A stretch of DNA of 64,000 nt from Rhabditoides inermis (GCA_963966185.1 CAWZYM010000018.1:1-64000); one strand, 5' to 3'. Shown: positions 30,601 through 42,134, counted from the first letter of the stretch. Notes: generated by a model from the sequence alone, not told the origin. Translations and numbers: made by a program.

Positions 30601-32131
30601 GGAAATGATGGAGGCTATGGCCAGGTCCACTCGTAAACAAGTTCAAGTCGCGAGTTTCGATATTTCGGACATTATTCTAATATTTTTCGGAAATTCCGAA
30701 AAGTTCGGCCGCACCGATCGGTCGCGCCGAACGATTCCGAAACGGTTTCCGAAACGTCGGTTCGGTCATTGCCGAACAGATCCGATTTCGGAATCGGCCG
30801 TTTCGGAATTTCCGAAATCGGTCATCATTTGCGAAATATCTATTTTTCGGTCGTCATTTCGGCAGCCGAACGAAACTCTAGTCAGGACTCACCGAACAGG
30901 AATTGTATTGCATCGCCAACTCGAGGGCCTTTGTCTTGGCGACAGCATCGGCGTCCAGCTTCACTTGCTCCTCCACAGTCAGCACGTTCGTCATCACATC
31001 TAATAAGTATTCGTTCGACACCAACCCCCAATATCCACCCACCCTGGTAGATGTCGTAGATCATATTCTGGTTGTCAACAGCCGGCTGGTCTTCCTCGTC
31101 ATCATTCACTTCCTGCTTCACCACTGTCTCCAGTTCCACCAGTGTCTCCTTGCCAGCCTCCGGGGTCGTCGGCCCGTCCACGCGCGACGTCTGACAACAT
31201 ATTTGATTCAGGCTGACACCATCCCGCGCACCGCATTTTTGACTTTGTTCTCGTCGTTGTTGTTATCTTCGACTTCCTTCTTCACGTTGGGGTCGTCGTA
31301 GAGAGACTTGCACAGCTCCTCCACTAAAAAGGGAACGCTTACACGATAACAAAACATCAAAAACACACCGGAAGTCTCGCCGCAGCATACCTCTCCATTA
31401 CACGTGATGCGCTCATCGAGACGCTGGCGCATCGTCAGCAACGACATCTACAAGCAGCCAATCAGAACAATAACAACCACATCATCGAATCACCCATGGC
31501 CAAGCTAAATTTCTGCAGGCAATAGACTCGCCTCCATGCGGTCGTATGCAAACTGTCTGAGAGCGAGCGACTTGTACTGAGGATTGCGTCGCTTGTTGAT
31601 CTCCTTCTGGAGCATGTGCAGCGAGCGCAGCCCCGAAATGGGCAGTGTGCTCATCGGCTCGTCGTCCATGCCACGCTGGAACTGCACCAACGGAGACACG
31701 AGCCGGTCCATGCTGGAAAAAGAGCATTTCTAACCGTTCTTCCACCGTCTCACTCACTCTAAAAGATCGCGTACATGAACGGCCTCACGCATGTCGACAT
31801 CTGCCAACCGAATGAACCTCAACAACCACGATAGGTCTCAAACTGTTTCGTAATGTCTATCAGTTGGAGTACCTGTCTAGGAAGGCCTCGTTGATGGATC
31901 GTTGCTGGCGGATAGAGAGGAACGGCGGACGGCGAGCACCTTTTGCTACAACGTTCCTTGCCTCGAGCGCTTCTATGTAGAACGTACTGCAATCGCAATA
32001 GATGAAGGAACAGCATTATCCGAAACTATCAATGTCAAACTAAACACAAATCAACAAAACACGATGGCTTACCGGAAAGTGACTGGTTTCGTGATGAATT
32101 CATGTTCTTCCGACCGGAAGATGTTATCCAT
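27146..32131 (-). CDS. SNAPC3: snRNA-activating protein complex subunit 3 (SNAP50)
   Basis: DNA-binding subunit of SNAPc, which recognises the proximal sequence element of snRNA genes (and of spliced-leader RNA genes in nematodes). The start MDNIFRSEEHEF (32131) is followed by LDRFIRLADVDMREAVHVRD, QKEINKRRNPQYKSLALRQF and an acidic linker. The SNAP50 core reads GDALIASVSIFLGYTRQL, YPSSFFFINDTFYVD, LGQPYLYVHQGSCEHLI, FTDLRLRDENNATDCNPP, and a zinc site FVCSGC...FLCHSCY, ending KADFKAVPYCDRK. The last exon adds an RGG-rich tail (GGGRGRGSRGKRGR), absent from the vertebrate protein as far as I recall. Exons join in frame, one with a GC donor (31528). The intron at about 28700-30900 holds a complete hAT element inserted just after the donor. 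The acceptor and ATG are tandemly duplicated upstream (32123-32171). Confidence 0.9.
29470..30159 (+). CDS. Passenger gene of unknown function inside the hAT element
   Basis: Three exons (29470-29605, 29648-29835, 29878-30159) join in frame into 201 residues, with 42-bp introns and AATAAA at 30189-30194. I do not recognise the protein. The start MRIMARMLRIGPNALHERIE is followed by hydrophobic VFSLIIDSLDF, an acidic SGDGDYEHFDDV, an apparently helical middle with CNERMSRHCHLPYENEDQRD, and a very acidic EEELDDIDNDYGEFADMEF. The C-terminus is LPVIEVAIDCLEDMLNGECI...PLAFGG. No DDE residues, BED finger or hAT dimerisation signature is visible, so it is not the transposase. An in-frame ATG at 29413 is an alternative start. 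It could be a captured host gene or an accessory transposon protein. Confidence 0.55.
30285..30492 (-). pseudogene. hAT transposase C-terminal remnant
   Basis: Two minus-strand exons (30492-30422 and 30339-30285) join in frame to give RYPKLSAIVRIVFSVTPSSA, then SAERRSRLSSKRIEDTIFAS and stop. This is the conserved end of the hAT dimerisation domain (YPxLSxIAR...P.SSA.SER, then RSxLSxxxxExxxF). No catalytic core, zinc finger or upstream transposase exon remains in the element, so it cannot encode a full transposase. Confidence 0.7.
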
Positions 32132-32667
32132 ACTACAAATAATAAATAGAAATTGTTATCCATACTACAAAAAGAATACTGGATACTAGTTACCACTCCT
32201 CGCATAAAACGCTTTAGAAAATACGCTTCAATAATAATCATAAAAAAACGCCAAATTTTAGGATAGTGATAAATCACTGTTATTGTGCTTTAACCCGGTA
32301 AGTGCATTCACAACATTAGACTACTAACAAAATCAAAACATTGCACGTTGTGGAAATTACAGTACTGTTCAAAGTCTATATCACATAAGTACTCGTCAAA
32401 TACTCGTCAAAATATAATGAGGAGCTGGCACGCACCAGGAAACTAGTCAGATCCGTTCTGTGTGATGAGTGCGTACGTACAATGCAATTAGATTAGGTGA
32501 TAAACATATATTGTCACGCTCCTCTATATGCCTCTTCCTCCGGAAAACACATCCCAAAAAATACTGTAAATAACACTTGTGACACCCATAGACACTACGT
32601 GCCACAAACATTTATTACAAGTTCATGGTTCAGTGGGTTTTGGGGTGATTGCTTCTCTGTCGTGTCC
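32132..32667. other. Intergenic DNA between SNAPC3 and the 48-residue gene
   Basis: About 0.54 kb, both neighbours on the minus strand. It includes the duplicated GTTATCCATACTACAA unit (32123-32138 and 32155-32170) described under findings. Confidence 0.5.
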
Positions 32668-32844
32668 TTACTTGCCAGGAAGAGGTGCCTTCTGGAAAGT
32701 TTTGTGGTGAACACAAGACGCAATAGATTGTGGAAATCGGAAAACGTACGTTCTTGTCAAAGACGTCGTTGTTGATATCGGCCATGGTAGCCTGCGCGGC
32801 GTCATCCTATACGATAGTAGATGTTTAAGAAGGAGAAATACAGC

Positions 32845-32885
<41 letters not shown>

Positions 32886-32955
32886 GCACCATTCCCTGTG
32901 CGTCGACCATCTTTTCCTTGGAGTCGCTCTTTCCGCAGTGAAGAAGGGGCAGCAT
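32668..32955 (-). CDS. Small 48-residue protein, function unknown
   Basis: Three exons (32955-32890, 32806-32750, 32691-32668) with clean GT-AG junctions encode 48 residues. The sequence begins MLPLLHCGKSDSKEKMVDAQ, continues with ATMADINNDVFDKN and ends KAPLPGK. It is hydrophilic and acidic in the middle, with no transmembrane segment and one cysteine near the N-terminus. A splice-like GTCTAG sits about 20 nt before the ATG. All three exons are phase 0 and in frame, which supports a real gene despite its size. The first intron carries a GA tract on the plus strand (CT on the coding strand). I do not recognise the family. Confidence 0.5.
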
Positions 32956-33659
32956 AGCCACCGAAAGAGAAGCCTAGACAGCCTCGGTGAGAAAGAGAAG
33001 ACACGAAAAGGTTCTATTATCGCCAAAATCGCGCATTATAGAGTATATCAGAGGAAGACCGAAAGTCAGCTTGAAGCATTAGCGTGCAAACCAGGAGAGG
33101 CAAACGGTAGAGCACCGTATTTCGAGCTGCAGGCGAGGTAGATCAAAGTACTATCTCTGGCGCACAGGCTATAGCTGCTATGGAAACACAGAACAACCGC
33201 AAGATAGAAACGGCATCGTGGAAATGAACAGACCAAAATGAGAGCGAGCATGTTTGTCGAGTAGAACCGTGCGCAATGAACCACTCATACTTCCACTGCC
33301 ACCTCAATTCTGTCCATTCCATTCCCAGACTATTCTAATAATCATTCAACAACCTGTCGTATGTTGATTACACAAATGTAAATGTTTAGTCCACTATCAC
33401 ACCACGCGATAAACAAACGAAACACAACAACAAGAGAAGAACAAATGTGTACAGAGAAGAAAGAGACCAGGTGGACAAATAAGGAGAGAGGAGAGTGGGG
33501 TGAGACAAACTGCATTCGGGACCGGGAATACTGAGAACAGGCGAGATTACGAGAACAACTCCAAACACAGTAACAATGGACGGGGGGTGACTATATTGGG
33601 GCGCTGTCACTACTTCGAGGATAATCTAGGGCTGAGTGAGTGAGGGTGAGATCGGGGCA
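32956..33659. other. Intergenic DNA with a SINE-like repeat
   Basis: Between the 48-residue gene and the GPCR 3' end. It contains SINE-like copy 33042-33182; otherwise nothing supportable. Confidence 0.5.
33042..33182 (+). repeat. tRNA-derived SINE-like repeat, copy 1
   Basis: It shares, in order, ATCAGAGGAAGACSGARAGTCAGC, GGTAGAGCACCGTAT (A-box-like), GCRAGCGAGGTAGATC and CTCTGGCGCA with the minus strand of 43025-42886. The matches run over about 140 bp with small gaps. Confidence 0.7.
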
Positions 33660-33871
33660 TCAGGGGAAAGAGTATCGCTGAACAAGGTAGAGGATGGCGA
33701 TCTTTCCGCCGATGAGTGTGGGTGAGATGAGGGAGACGAGGAGCGGAATCCAACGCCGGTACTCCATCGGGAGGTAGTCGAACGCGAACGGGAGCAGAGA
33801 CGCCAACTGAAACAGAGGGGTTCGACTAGCGAGAGAGAGAGAGGGGGGGGGGAGGGGGGAGGGAGAGGGGG

Positions 33872-33909
<38 letters not shown>

Positions 33910-35943
33910 CACATGTGAGAGTGCGAAGATGACGGCTACCAGATGGAGTGTCTTGCCGTCTCCTCCGCGCGCTCCCCATGTCTCACTCAATGCCGCCTTC
34001 TCACTGAAACACACACAGTTATTATCATGACAATTCATGAAACATTATCCAGTTCCTTCTCTTCTCATACTTTCTTGTACCTCTAATTGCTACTTTGTCT
34101 CTCCCTCACAGAACCGGTCCTTCTAGCCTCTCCCTCTCGTACGAACAAAAATCATTTATAAAGGTGTGAGAACAGGTGGAAAGTGCGTTACAGTAGTGTG
34201 TATTAGTTTATATCGGGAAAGTTTACGGTGAAAGGTTGCCGGCCGGCTGCATTCGCGTGTTTTCGAAAGGTTACAGTAAAAAGGTTGCAAATGTTGCAAC
34301 GTGTAGATCGTTCACTGGCTATTTCACGTGCTTTCTCTCTCTCTCTCTATCTCTCTCTCTCTCTCTCTCTCTCCTACCTGCAGAGTTGCACGCTTTCCAG
34401 ATCCGCGACGGCTACCCTCGTGGCCATTCGGTTGAAGATGACGATGAGAATGGCTGGTATGATAGACGACGTCAGTGCCTGCACCACATCGAGAGTCAGC
34501 ATCTGATTTCGCGAGAGCATGCCGGAGAGCTGCAAACCAAGGAGTCATCGTCTGACTGGAGCCGTTTTGGTCACCTTGACTCGACCGTACATGACGTCAC
34601 CGCAAAGAATCGTCGTCGGCGTCTCGTATTGCACGTATCTGTAAGCGATCCTAGTTTATTCATCCCCCCATAACCTTTGACGAAACTTCTCGGGCTTTCG
34701 AGACAATCTATGTTCCCCGGTGTGGAAGGAGTGATATGTGATTACATGTGATATCTCCTACCTGGGCAGGGTGATAAGGATTGCTGCTGCGGTCAAAACA
34801 ACGATGCCGAAGACAGCGCGCGCCGTGCTCAAACACTGCAAACGATAAGACCGTATTAGGGGATACTTTGATCAGGCGGGAGAGATAGAGAGATAGACGG
34901 GGGATGCTCTCACCTTGTGGAACGAGGATCCCCTGCTGAGGAGGAAGCACTGCACGGAGAATGCGAGGACCAGCCAGGAGTCGAGCATGGAAAGAGTGTT
35001 GCTCATTCCGGTCAGCGCGATCTTCGTTCCGTAGAAAAGACGCCTGAAGTAGTTCGACTGTTTATGCGAGTCTAGTCGGCCCTCTGCTTCCACGCTTGCA
35101 TATCATCAACCTTATCGTTGTAATGCGTGTGATTCGCCCATTCTCTGTTCTCTAGTCGTCTGTGCTCACCGGATGGCCTCGTTTGAATAGAACGGCATCC
35201 AAGTGACGAGGGATTGGGGCAGAAATGTGAGGACAAGGAAGATATCCACGAGGATCAGTCCAAACAGCGGCACATTCCTCTGAAACACACAGCATAACCA
35301 AAAAAAACCCACTCTCCCAATTACAGTACCCCGATAGGCGAATTACGCCTTTTTTCTTCTTGGTCGAGATTAATGTGATAATGATAGAGTATTTATAACC
35401 AATTATAAATTATTATTTATTACCCGCTAATTTGATCTCCTTTGAAAGTTCCCACGGGACATAAATGATCACATTATAAACCTATCATTTAACCTCTTTC
35501 AGAGTAGAGTGGGATATAATTGCATATACTTTGAATAGTTTGCAGAAATGTGGTTGCAGACAGAAGTAGAGTTGAACTTGAAGCACTCTAATTTGTTATT
35601 CCATTCCAAACCTCACTACAACCTAACTACAATAGCCTATTCCATTCAAAACCTCACTACAACCTAACTACAATCACATAGTAGTACTACCCAACAAGCA
35701 ATTGGGTGCATGTGTGGTGTATACATTATGCCCTTCCAACTTCGAGTACTGTAGTCCATTGGGATACTGTAGTCCTCGACAAACTACTGTACCCACCGCG
35801 ATTCTGCCGTCGCGGGCGAGCTTGAGCCCAGCTGTTGCGGTCACATATAGGGCGAATGCGAGTTGTACAGGGTATATGTAGTGGTAGACATAGTAGTCGA
35901 ACAGCGAAGTGACGATCGGACCACGCACGCACCGTCGATCCAT
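33660..35943 (-). CDS. Rhodopsin-like seven-transmembrane receptor
   Basis: Plasma-membrane GPCR, ligand unknown. The exons give seven hydrophobic helices: TM1 HYIYPVQLAFALYVTATAG, TM2 FGLILVDIFLVLTFLPQSLV, TM3 MLDSWLVLAFSVQCFLLSR, TM4 FGIVVLTAAAILITLP, TM5 ALTSSIIPAILIVIFNRMA, TM6 TLHLVAVIFALSHMLASLLP and TM7 LLVSLISPTLIGGKIAILYL. A cysteine in extracellular loop 2 (TTILCGDVMYG) could pair with the TM3 side. The D-R-Y triplet is replaced by QCFLLSR, and NPxxY by SPTLIGGK. The start MDRRCVRGP lies one base after TTCTTGCAG; it could be a trans-splice site or the acceptor of a missed upstream exon. Divergent peptide receptors of nematodes look like this. Exon borders between TM3 and TM4 are approximate. 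Confidence 0.72.
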
Positions 35944-36330
35944 TCTGCAAGAAGCAGTCAACTAGATGTACGCAGGCCAAACCCTCTCCCCTTGCGAATA
36001 GAGTACGGTAGGTGCGCGGGAGGGGGAGTACGGTAGAGGAGACTGCAAGAGTGCGCGGTGAGCAAAGCGGAGGGGGACTCTGTGAAACTCGAGCAGACAG
36101 GAGAGAGAGAAAGGGCGAGAAGAGAATTACTCAACGATGCGTTGCGAAAGCGGCGAAACACATCGAAACTGCGAGAAACCATTGACGATGGAGAGCAGAC
36201 TCTATTAATCATTGTCAGCATAGTAGGCGGGTGTGCGCGCACGTGAGAGAGAAAGAGAGAGGGGGAGAGGAGGGGTGGATGAGACAGACATTGACTCATC
36301 ATCCAGTCACTGACGTCATTCCTATGAGAG

Positions 36331-36371
<41 letters not shown>

Positions 36372-36782
36372 AGAGAGAAGCACGCGAGAGAGATGATGAT
36401 GATCAAACAGTGGTGGTATAAAGCCGAGGAGGCTGGTTACTGTAGCTGAAGAGGCTGCGATCCGGCGCTCCTTTATAGGTGGGACTCGCTCCGCCCCCTG
36501 TGGGAGGAGGCTGCGGGTGTGTGTGCATGGTAACTGAGGCAAACAGCTCACACCCTCACTCTCTCTCCCTCACCCACACACACACACATAGAACCCACAC
36601 ACAACCCGCATAAACAACGAGTAATTGGCTGCGGGGGGAATAGGTCATAAACGGCAGGAGACGTGGACACGTCATCATAACAAGCGGATTCGAGGAATGA
36701 AGCAGTGTCTGGCTCAAAGGGGCATGCGGTGAAGAGAAGCGGTATGTTGAAGGAAATACTTGCAACAACCACCCACCGCCAC

Positions 36783-36784
<2 letters not shown>

Positions 36785-36825
<41 letters not shown>

Positions 36826-36827
36826 TT

Positions 36828-36871
<44 letters not shown>

Positions 36872-36888
36872 TTTCTCTCTCGTTCAGC
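36785..36888. repeat. (CT)n microsatellite, about 100 bp
   Basis: Two long CT blocks separated by CTTCCTTT and CTCTTTCT interruptions. Confidence 0.9.
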
Positions 36889-37502
36889 GAACAGTCACAC
36901 ATATCAAAGCTCGTGACATCATACCGTATATTTTTTTTGAGATAGACGGTCGCTACGGCGTCACAAAGGACGTGTCGGAGACCGATAGTGATAAGACGAT
37001 CATTAATCATGAATGATCGCGCCAGGCGGATCAGTTAGATAAACACGATCACGTGATCTCGGCACGGTCACTACACGATAATTCGCACACCGCCAAAACC
37101 GGTAGTGTTGAAAATGGAAAGTCGAGAGCCTCCCAGATAGATTTCACTGATTATAGTAGTGTCACATCAAAGAAAACACGCACAGCGGTTCCAGTGCAGC
37201 ATAATGTGGGAGAAAAGGTGAGAGAAAGAGAGAGAGGGGGGAAGAGGGGGAGAGAGAGAGGGGGGAAGAGAAAGAGAGGGAAAGAGAGAAAGGGAGAGAG
37301 AGAGAGAGTCGACCCCGAGCGCGGGGGTAGCCTGGCGACTGTTTGCTTGGTAGTCGCTTCCACCCCCGATAGAAATCAGAAAAGGCGTCACCCATCGGGC
37401 AAAAACATGTGCAGCGGGTGTGCAAATGACCAGAGACGAGACCGGGTATCGGGCGCGCCCTGCCCTCCACCCCTATCAGTCCACCTATCACCCGGGCTTT
37501 CC

Positions 37503-37543
<41 letters not shown>

Positions 37544-38782
37544 CATCTCTCTCTCTATCGCTTGTGCTATGCTCAGCATTCCCCCCCCCCCTCCCCCGGA
37601 ACAAAGCATGCGTATACAAATATGCACGCCATGATATCATTAGATGAGGGGGTTTTGCACTCTCTATATACCTAATTATGTCAGATTACATCCGCCAATG
37701 CCGGATTCGTCCCTTGTTTTCCCCCATACATTTATAGAATATTAGATCTATTGTAGAATGTGGAAAAAAGAAGTGTGATTACACATCATTTGCAAGCGTG
37801 GCTGATTGCACAGGCTGGAAGGGGAAAGAACACGCGTGTGGTTTGCAGGAGGTGATGCAATGCAGGAAGGATCTCTCCCGAAGCCGCGATGGAAGCCGCG
37901 TCACTTACTGACTAAGTGAGTCGCTGAAGGTGAAATCACATTGGCGTCATTCCAAATAGAGAGCACGATACATTGAGGTGAGGGGAGAGAGAGGGGGGGA
38001 GGGGGTCACTTGAACGTCATCTCTACACACTAATCGTGAAGGTGAGAATCGGGACATGTACTGACAAACTGATTTTCTAAATTTTCTAAATAAAAAAATC
38101 ACACCGTCTTACGTCTTATGTCTTCTTAGCTTTCAGCATGACACAAATAGATCTTACGAGATATTCCACAGTAAAAGCAGATCAAAAAAGTGTAGGCGAA
38201 GTGTTTACAAAAAAAACAATTGTCACCCCCTCTTCTTTCAATTGAAAAAAAAAACAAGTTTGACGACGCTGAAATGGGAATCCACAATCTAGTGGGTTAT
38301 AGCGGAAAATGGAGATGATTCGGGTACTTCTTTGTATTTGAGTTTCTCTGCATTCACTGCTGGAGTACAACCGCTTTTTGCAAGCAGTAACTTGTCATTT
38401 TTCGGCAATCAACCAGCGCTAGTAGACAGAGAGAAGTGTTTTTTGTTCCTTTTCCAAACTAGATGTCAATCATACAGCATACAATGACGCTTTTGGACCC
38501 GCACTTTGCCCCTTTTCTGCTTCCGCGAAACAATATTTTGTATAAAAGGTGGTGTAAAGGTATAAAGGTCATATAAAAGGAGTGTATACATTCTGCAATC
38601 ACCGTTCAGCTAATGTCCACTACAAAATGAGTGCTGTTGTGTCACGCAATCTTGATGTTGTATTCGAGAGAGGGAGGAGAGGGGGAGGTTGCAGGGCCGT
38701 GCAACACATAATAGAGCACTCACGCCTACACCTCTCCAACACCCTCCATGTGTTGAGAAAGAGATGAGATGGAAAAGCGCAC

Positions 38783-38866
38783 CTTTCGAGCAAACTCCAT
38801 CTCAAATGCGTCGTTCCACGTGCTTTCAACGATGTATGTTCCTGGGAAAGCATGATGTGTAAACAC
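38783..38866 (-). other. Orphan exon-like segment
   Basis: An 84-bp open segment bounded by CTACTACAG acceptor and AAG|GTGCGC donor, both phase 0, encodes 28 residues (VFTHHAFPGTYIVESTWNDA...EFARK) with ordinary protein composition. I cannot join it to neighbouring exons, so it may be a missed exon of a larger gene or chance. Confidence 0.3.
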
Positions 38867-40284
38867 CTGTAGTAGAGTCATTAGATACATTAGTCGCAGC
38901 GCTGATGTCACCAGTTCCCCACTTGCCTCCCCCACTCGCACTCACTGGCCCACTCACTCACTCGCTCACTACCGTGCACCCTGGAAGGAGTGAGTGATGC
39001 ATTGATAGTTGTGTCAGCCATTATAGCTTCATGCTATCCTGGGAGACAATCGGAAACGGGATGCCGAGTGGATAAATGCGCGTGTGTGGGAGGGCGGGAG
39101 GCACTATTTGTGACATTCGCCCTCATTTCGGCTGTGCCACCCAGCTTATCCCCGAGAAACTATTAACTTCCTTATTTCCCTAAAGCCTCGCGCCCTTCTT
39201 AGATCTCTTGCGACAATCGTGTTAGTGGTTAGCGTCTGCACGCACCCTCGCATAAATAAATAATCCATCCAGGAAGTTCTTATGAATCTTCTGGGACAAT
39301 AAGATGGATAAGCTATCTCGCGCCGTACCTCAACAATATGTCTGTCCCTCTATCAATGATAGACTAATCACATCCCACGCACGTCTCGTGATTCATAACA
39401 GGTCATGCACCTTATAATCCCATTCCTTTCATGTTCACGACGAAATTGAGTTCCATCATCACCCCACACACACACACACACACTACACTCTAATGATCAC
39501 ATGATTGCAAGGTGCACAGTCTACACGTGATCTGGCATAGACACAGACTCATTTGCATCCGTCATGCCTTGTAGCCGCGTTGAGAGACCATACACGGACA
39601 AGACATATTGTAGCCATTTCGAGAGGACGTGGATATTAGTTGGGCGCTGAGGCTCCCCAATCTCACAGCATCTCGCAGGTGCGAGGAGAGAGCGCGCGCT
39701 TGCACGCCACACTTTGCTTGTTTCCACCTCCCTCTCCTCCTCTCGCGCAGTTTTTCCATGTCCCAAATGAGCGCGCTGAAGGACCCATTTCCTGGGAGGA
39801 GCGTGTGGTGTCTCACCCACCAGCCTAAACGTTCAGAATATGCTACGTCACGGACCTCGTCTGTTTCGAAGTTGCAGTACCACCTTCAACACTCGGAAGA
39901 TATCTCGAGTCATGTTCGAGTCGTGATTTATAATACAAAGTGCCTCTTGCCTCTGTGAGTCAAGTTTTTTTCATAAATCTCTTGACTCACGTAGGCACTT
40001 TCTAAATCTGAACCGTTTTCTTAAATCGTACTAATGCGTGTGTATTGAGTTGACCTTATGTTTTCCCAGGACTGCCCATGCAATTCACTCTGCTGTGACG
40101 CACACTTGAGATTGAAACCGCTACAATATGACATATTCATAGACGCGATAAACATACATGGCACGTATTCTGTCTAGAAGTCTGATGAGCAGCGTTCACT
40201 GCAAGCATCCAGCTATTCAGAATACGCGTCTCAAAATAAAATGCAAATGAGAAAGAGGACACGTTTCAGGTCGCTAGTTCCAGG

Positions 40285-40396
40285 ATGCAGCTTGCTCACC
40301 TTGTGCTTCTCTGCTTCCTAGCCGCAGTGGCCACTGCGTACCACGCGTTCCCTGTGCGGTACGCGCGGTACGGACCACTACCCGACTACGACAGGT

Positions 40397-40443
<47 letters not shown>

Positions 40444-40943
40444 CGCTTGCAGCCGGTTCGTGGGCTTGAACGAGAAGCGCGCGCCGCTGGAGGGCTTCGA
40501 AGACTTGGGTGGGATGATGAGGTCGATCGACAACATCCAGAAACCGAGGTACGCTGGGTGTGACAAAGGCGTATTGCTCAGAAATCAGAAATGAGAAATC
40601 GTGAACGTAATCTGACCAAACCACCGGTAATCTGGGTGGCAAGAGATAAGAAGACTCAGCAAAGGCAACTTTCGCTATTATAGAAAACGCACGACATACG
40701 GTGGAATGCTTACGCATGTATACACTGATTATGCGTATGACGAGATTAGTACTTCCATCTTGCATCTAATAGAACCAGCGACCATAAGCTCTAATGGCGC
40801 ACGTGCAAAAGGAATTCCAAAGAGCTACTACGCAGTCTATTTTGCACGCCTAGTCCTAGTGCAATACTACGGAAACGCGTTGGTACGATTAGGTGATATG
40901 ATAATGTGGTGATTCTGGTGATTACAGGTTCGGTCGCAAGTGA
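40285..40943 (+). CDS. flp-33: FMRFamide-like neuropeptide precursor FLP-33
   Basis: Precursor of a secreted amidated neuropeptide. Three exons (40285-40394, 40453-40548, 40928-40943) give 73 residues. The signal peptide is MQLAHLVLLCFLAAVATA; a propeptide with RYARYGPLPDYD follows. A KR cleavage site precedes the single peptide starting APLEGFED and ending SIDNIQKPRF, then G-R-K-stop, where glycine donates the C-terminal amide. The mature sequence is very close to the C. elegans FLP-33 peptide as I remember it (APLEGFED...IQKPRF-amide), differing in a few central residues. The last exon encodes only the C-terminal RFGRK. The ATG is one base after GTTCCAG, a likely trans-splice acceptor. The first intron is almost all GA. 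This gene is the strongest taxonomic marker in the window. Confidence 0.92.
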
Positions 40944-42134
40944 ACAACTACGTGGGAGGAGGAGACGTCTTCCAAAAAAGTCTTCCAGAAAACATTAGCC
41001 AACACCCTCACTCAACACACCCACGCCCTCTCTCATTGATATACGATAAACTCGGTTGTTATGCTACGACATAACGAAAACACAGAATACACATACACTT
41101 GCTAAAGACGTGCAGCTCAGTCTCTTCGGAAACAAATATATTGTGAGAAGACGACGAAAGTGGGTTTCGAGTTGAGAGACAGTCCGAAAGGTAAGAAGTT
41201 AAAAGAAACTAACTGCTACTTATGAACTTATGCTTGAAACTAACCGCTACTTATCAACTTATGCACTTGGATACATGATGTGCTGCTCGTTCTTTGCGGG
41301 TTTCACTCTGTGCAAATAGTCATCGACTATGAGAGAGTACAGTACATGATGTGATACGAGATACGGAATGAAATAAGTCAAGTTCTGGGAATGAGTGTTT
41401 GATATCTGTGGTGGCTTCCTTCCCCTTGGACAGAGAACGATATTGTGTGGGAACGAGTGAGCACAGAGCACACTGCTCGCTTATCCTCCTCCCTCGAGAA
41501 CACAAAGCGCCACAATAAGAAACCGAAAGTGAGCTCCTATAGTCAGATTGGAGTCTTATGTTCATGTATCATCCCTGTCATTTGATTACTGAAGAATATA
41601 TATGCGCATTGCACTAAGCCGTGCGAAAAACGCTCAGGTGGGTTTCATACGAGCAAATTCTCAGAAACATCAGTGATGTGATGATAAACAAATGCCAAAG
41701 TGAACTGTGATATGGTCTCAAATATCTACCCTATCGAAACATCCGATTACGCGAAGAAACTCTAGCAATCAAGCATATTTCAGCATCACACGCGATTCCG
41801 ATAAAATGCCGAAGGGGGTTTTGTATTTGTGAGCAGCTTTGTACATCGCCCGCACAATCTCTCATTCATTAAACCATTTATGATAATCTGGTGCAGTAAA
41901 AGAGAGAAAACAAGAGACGATATAGATATTGTACTGGTGGGGCTCTAACTTCTCTCTACACATTACACGTATGTATCTCGAGCAATTTTACAACACACAC
42001 AAAAACACACACGGAGACAAAGCAAGAACACACAAGGCAGTGAGACGAATCGGAGAGCGCGCACGCGTAGAAGTAGATCAGTCGCGTCGCGTGTGATCTA
42101 CGCGCGGGAGTAGATCAGTCGCGTCGCGTGTGAT
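40944..42134. other. Intergenic DNA, convergent 3' regions
   Basis: About 1.2 kb between flp-33 (+) and the cysteine-rich gene (-). AT-rich, with scattered short repeats and an AC-rich patch near 41990; no coding segment with support. Confidence 0.5.

Larger units (their letters stand above)
29221..30880. mobile_element. hAT-family DNA transposon with 8-bp target duplication
   Basis: Both ends carry TAGAGTTTCGTTCG as a perfect 14-bp terminal inverted repeat, flanked by the perfect 8-bp duplication GTCAGGAC (29213-29220 and 30881-30888), the signature of hAT elements. Subterminal regions (about 29240-29400 and 30655-30860) are packed with short TTTCCGAAA-like inverted motifs, as in hAT transposase-binding regions. 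The minus strand keeps the end of a transposase; the plus strand carries an unrelated intact gene. The insertion lies in an SNAPC3 intron, starting within the donor-proximal sequence. Perfect ends and duplication point to recent insertion. Confidence 0.9.
35944..40284. other. Long intergenic region, mostly simple repeats
   Basis: About 4.3 kb between the GPCR and flp-33. GA/CT tracts lie at 36330-36364, 36785-36888, 37214-37308 and 37505-37541; the rest is unique AT-rich sequence. The only exon-like segment is 38783-38866. Likely regulatory DNA of flp-33 and the GPCR. Confidence 0.5.

Noticed and set aside
39521..39820. 99-codon frame on - strand upstream of flp-33
   Set aside because: No splice context or family resemblance; overlapping frames are equally open.
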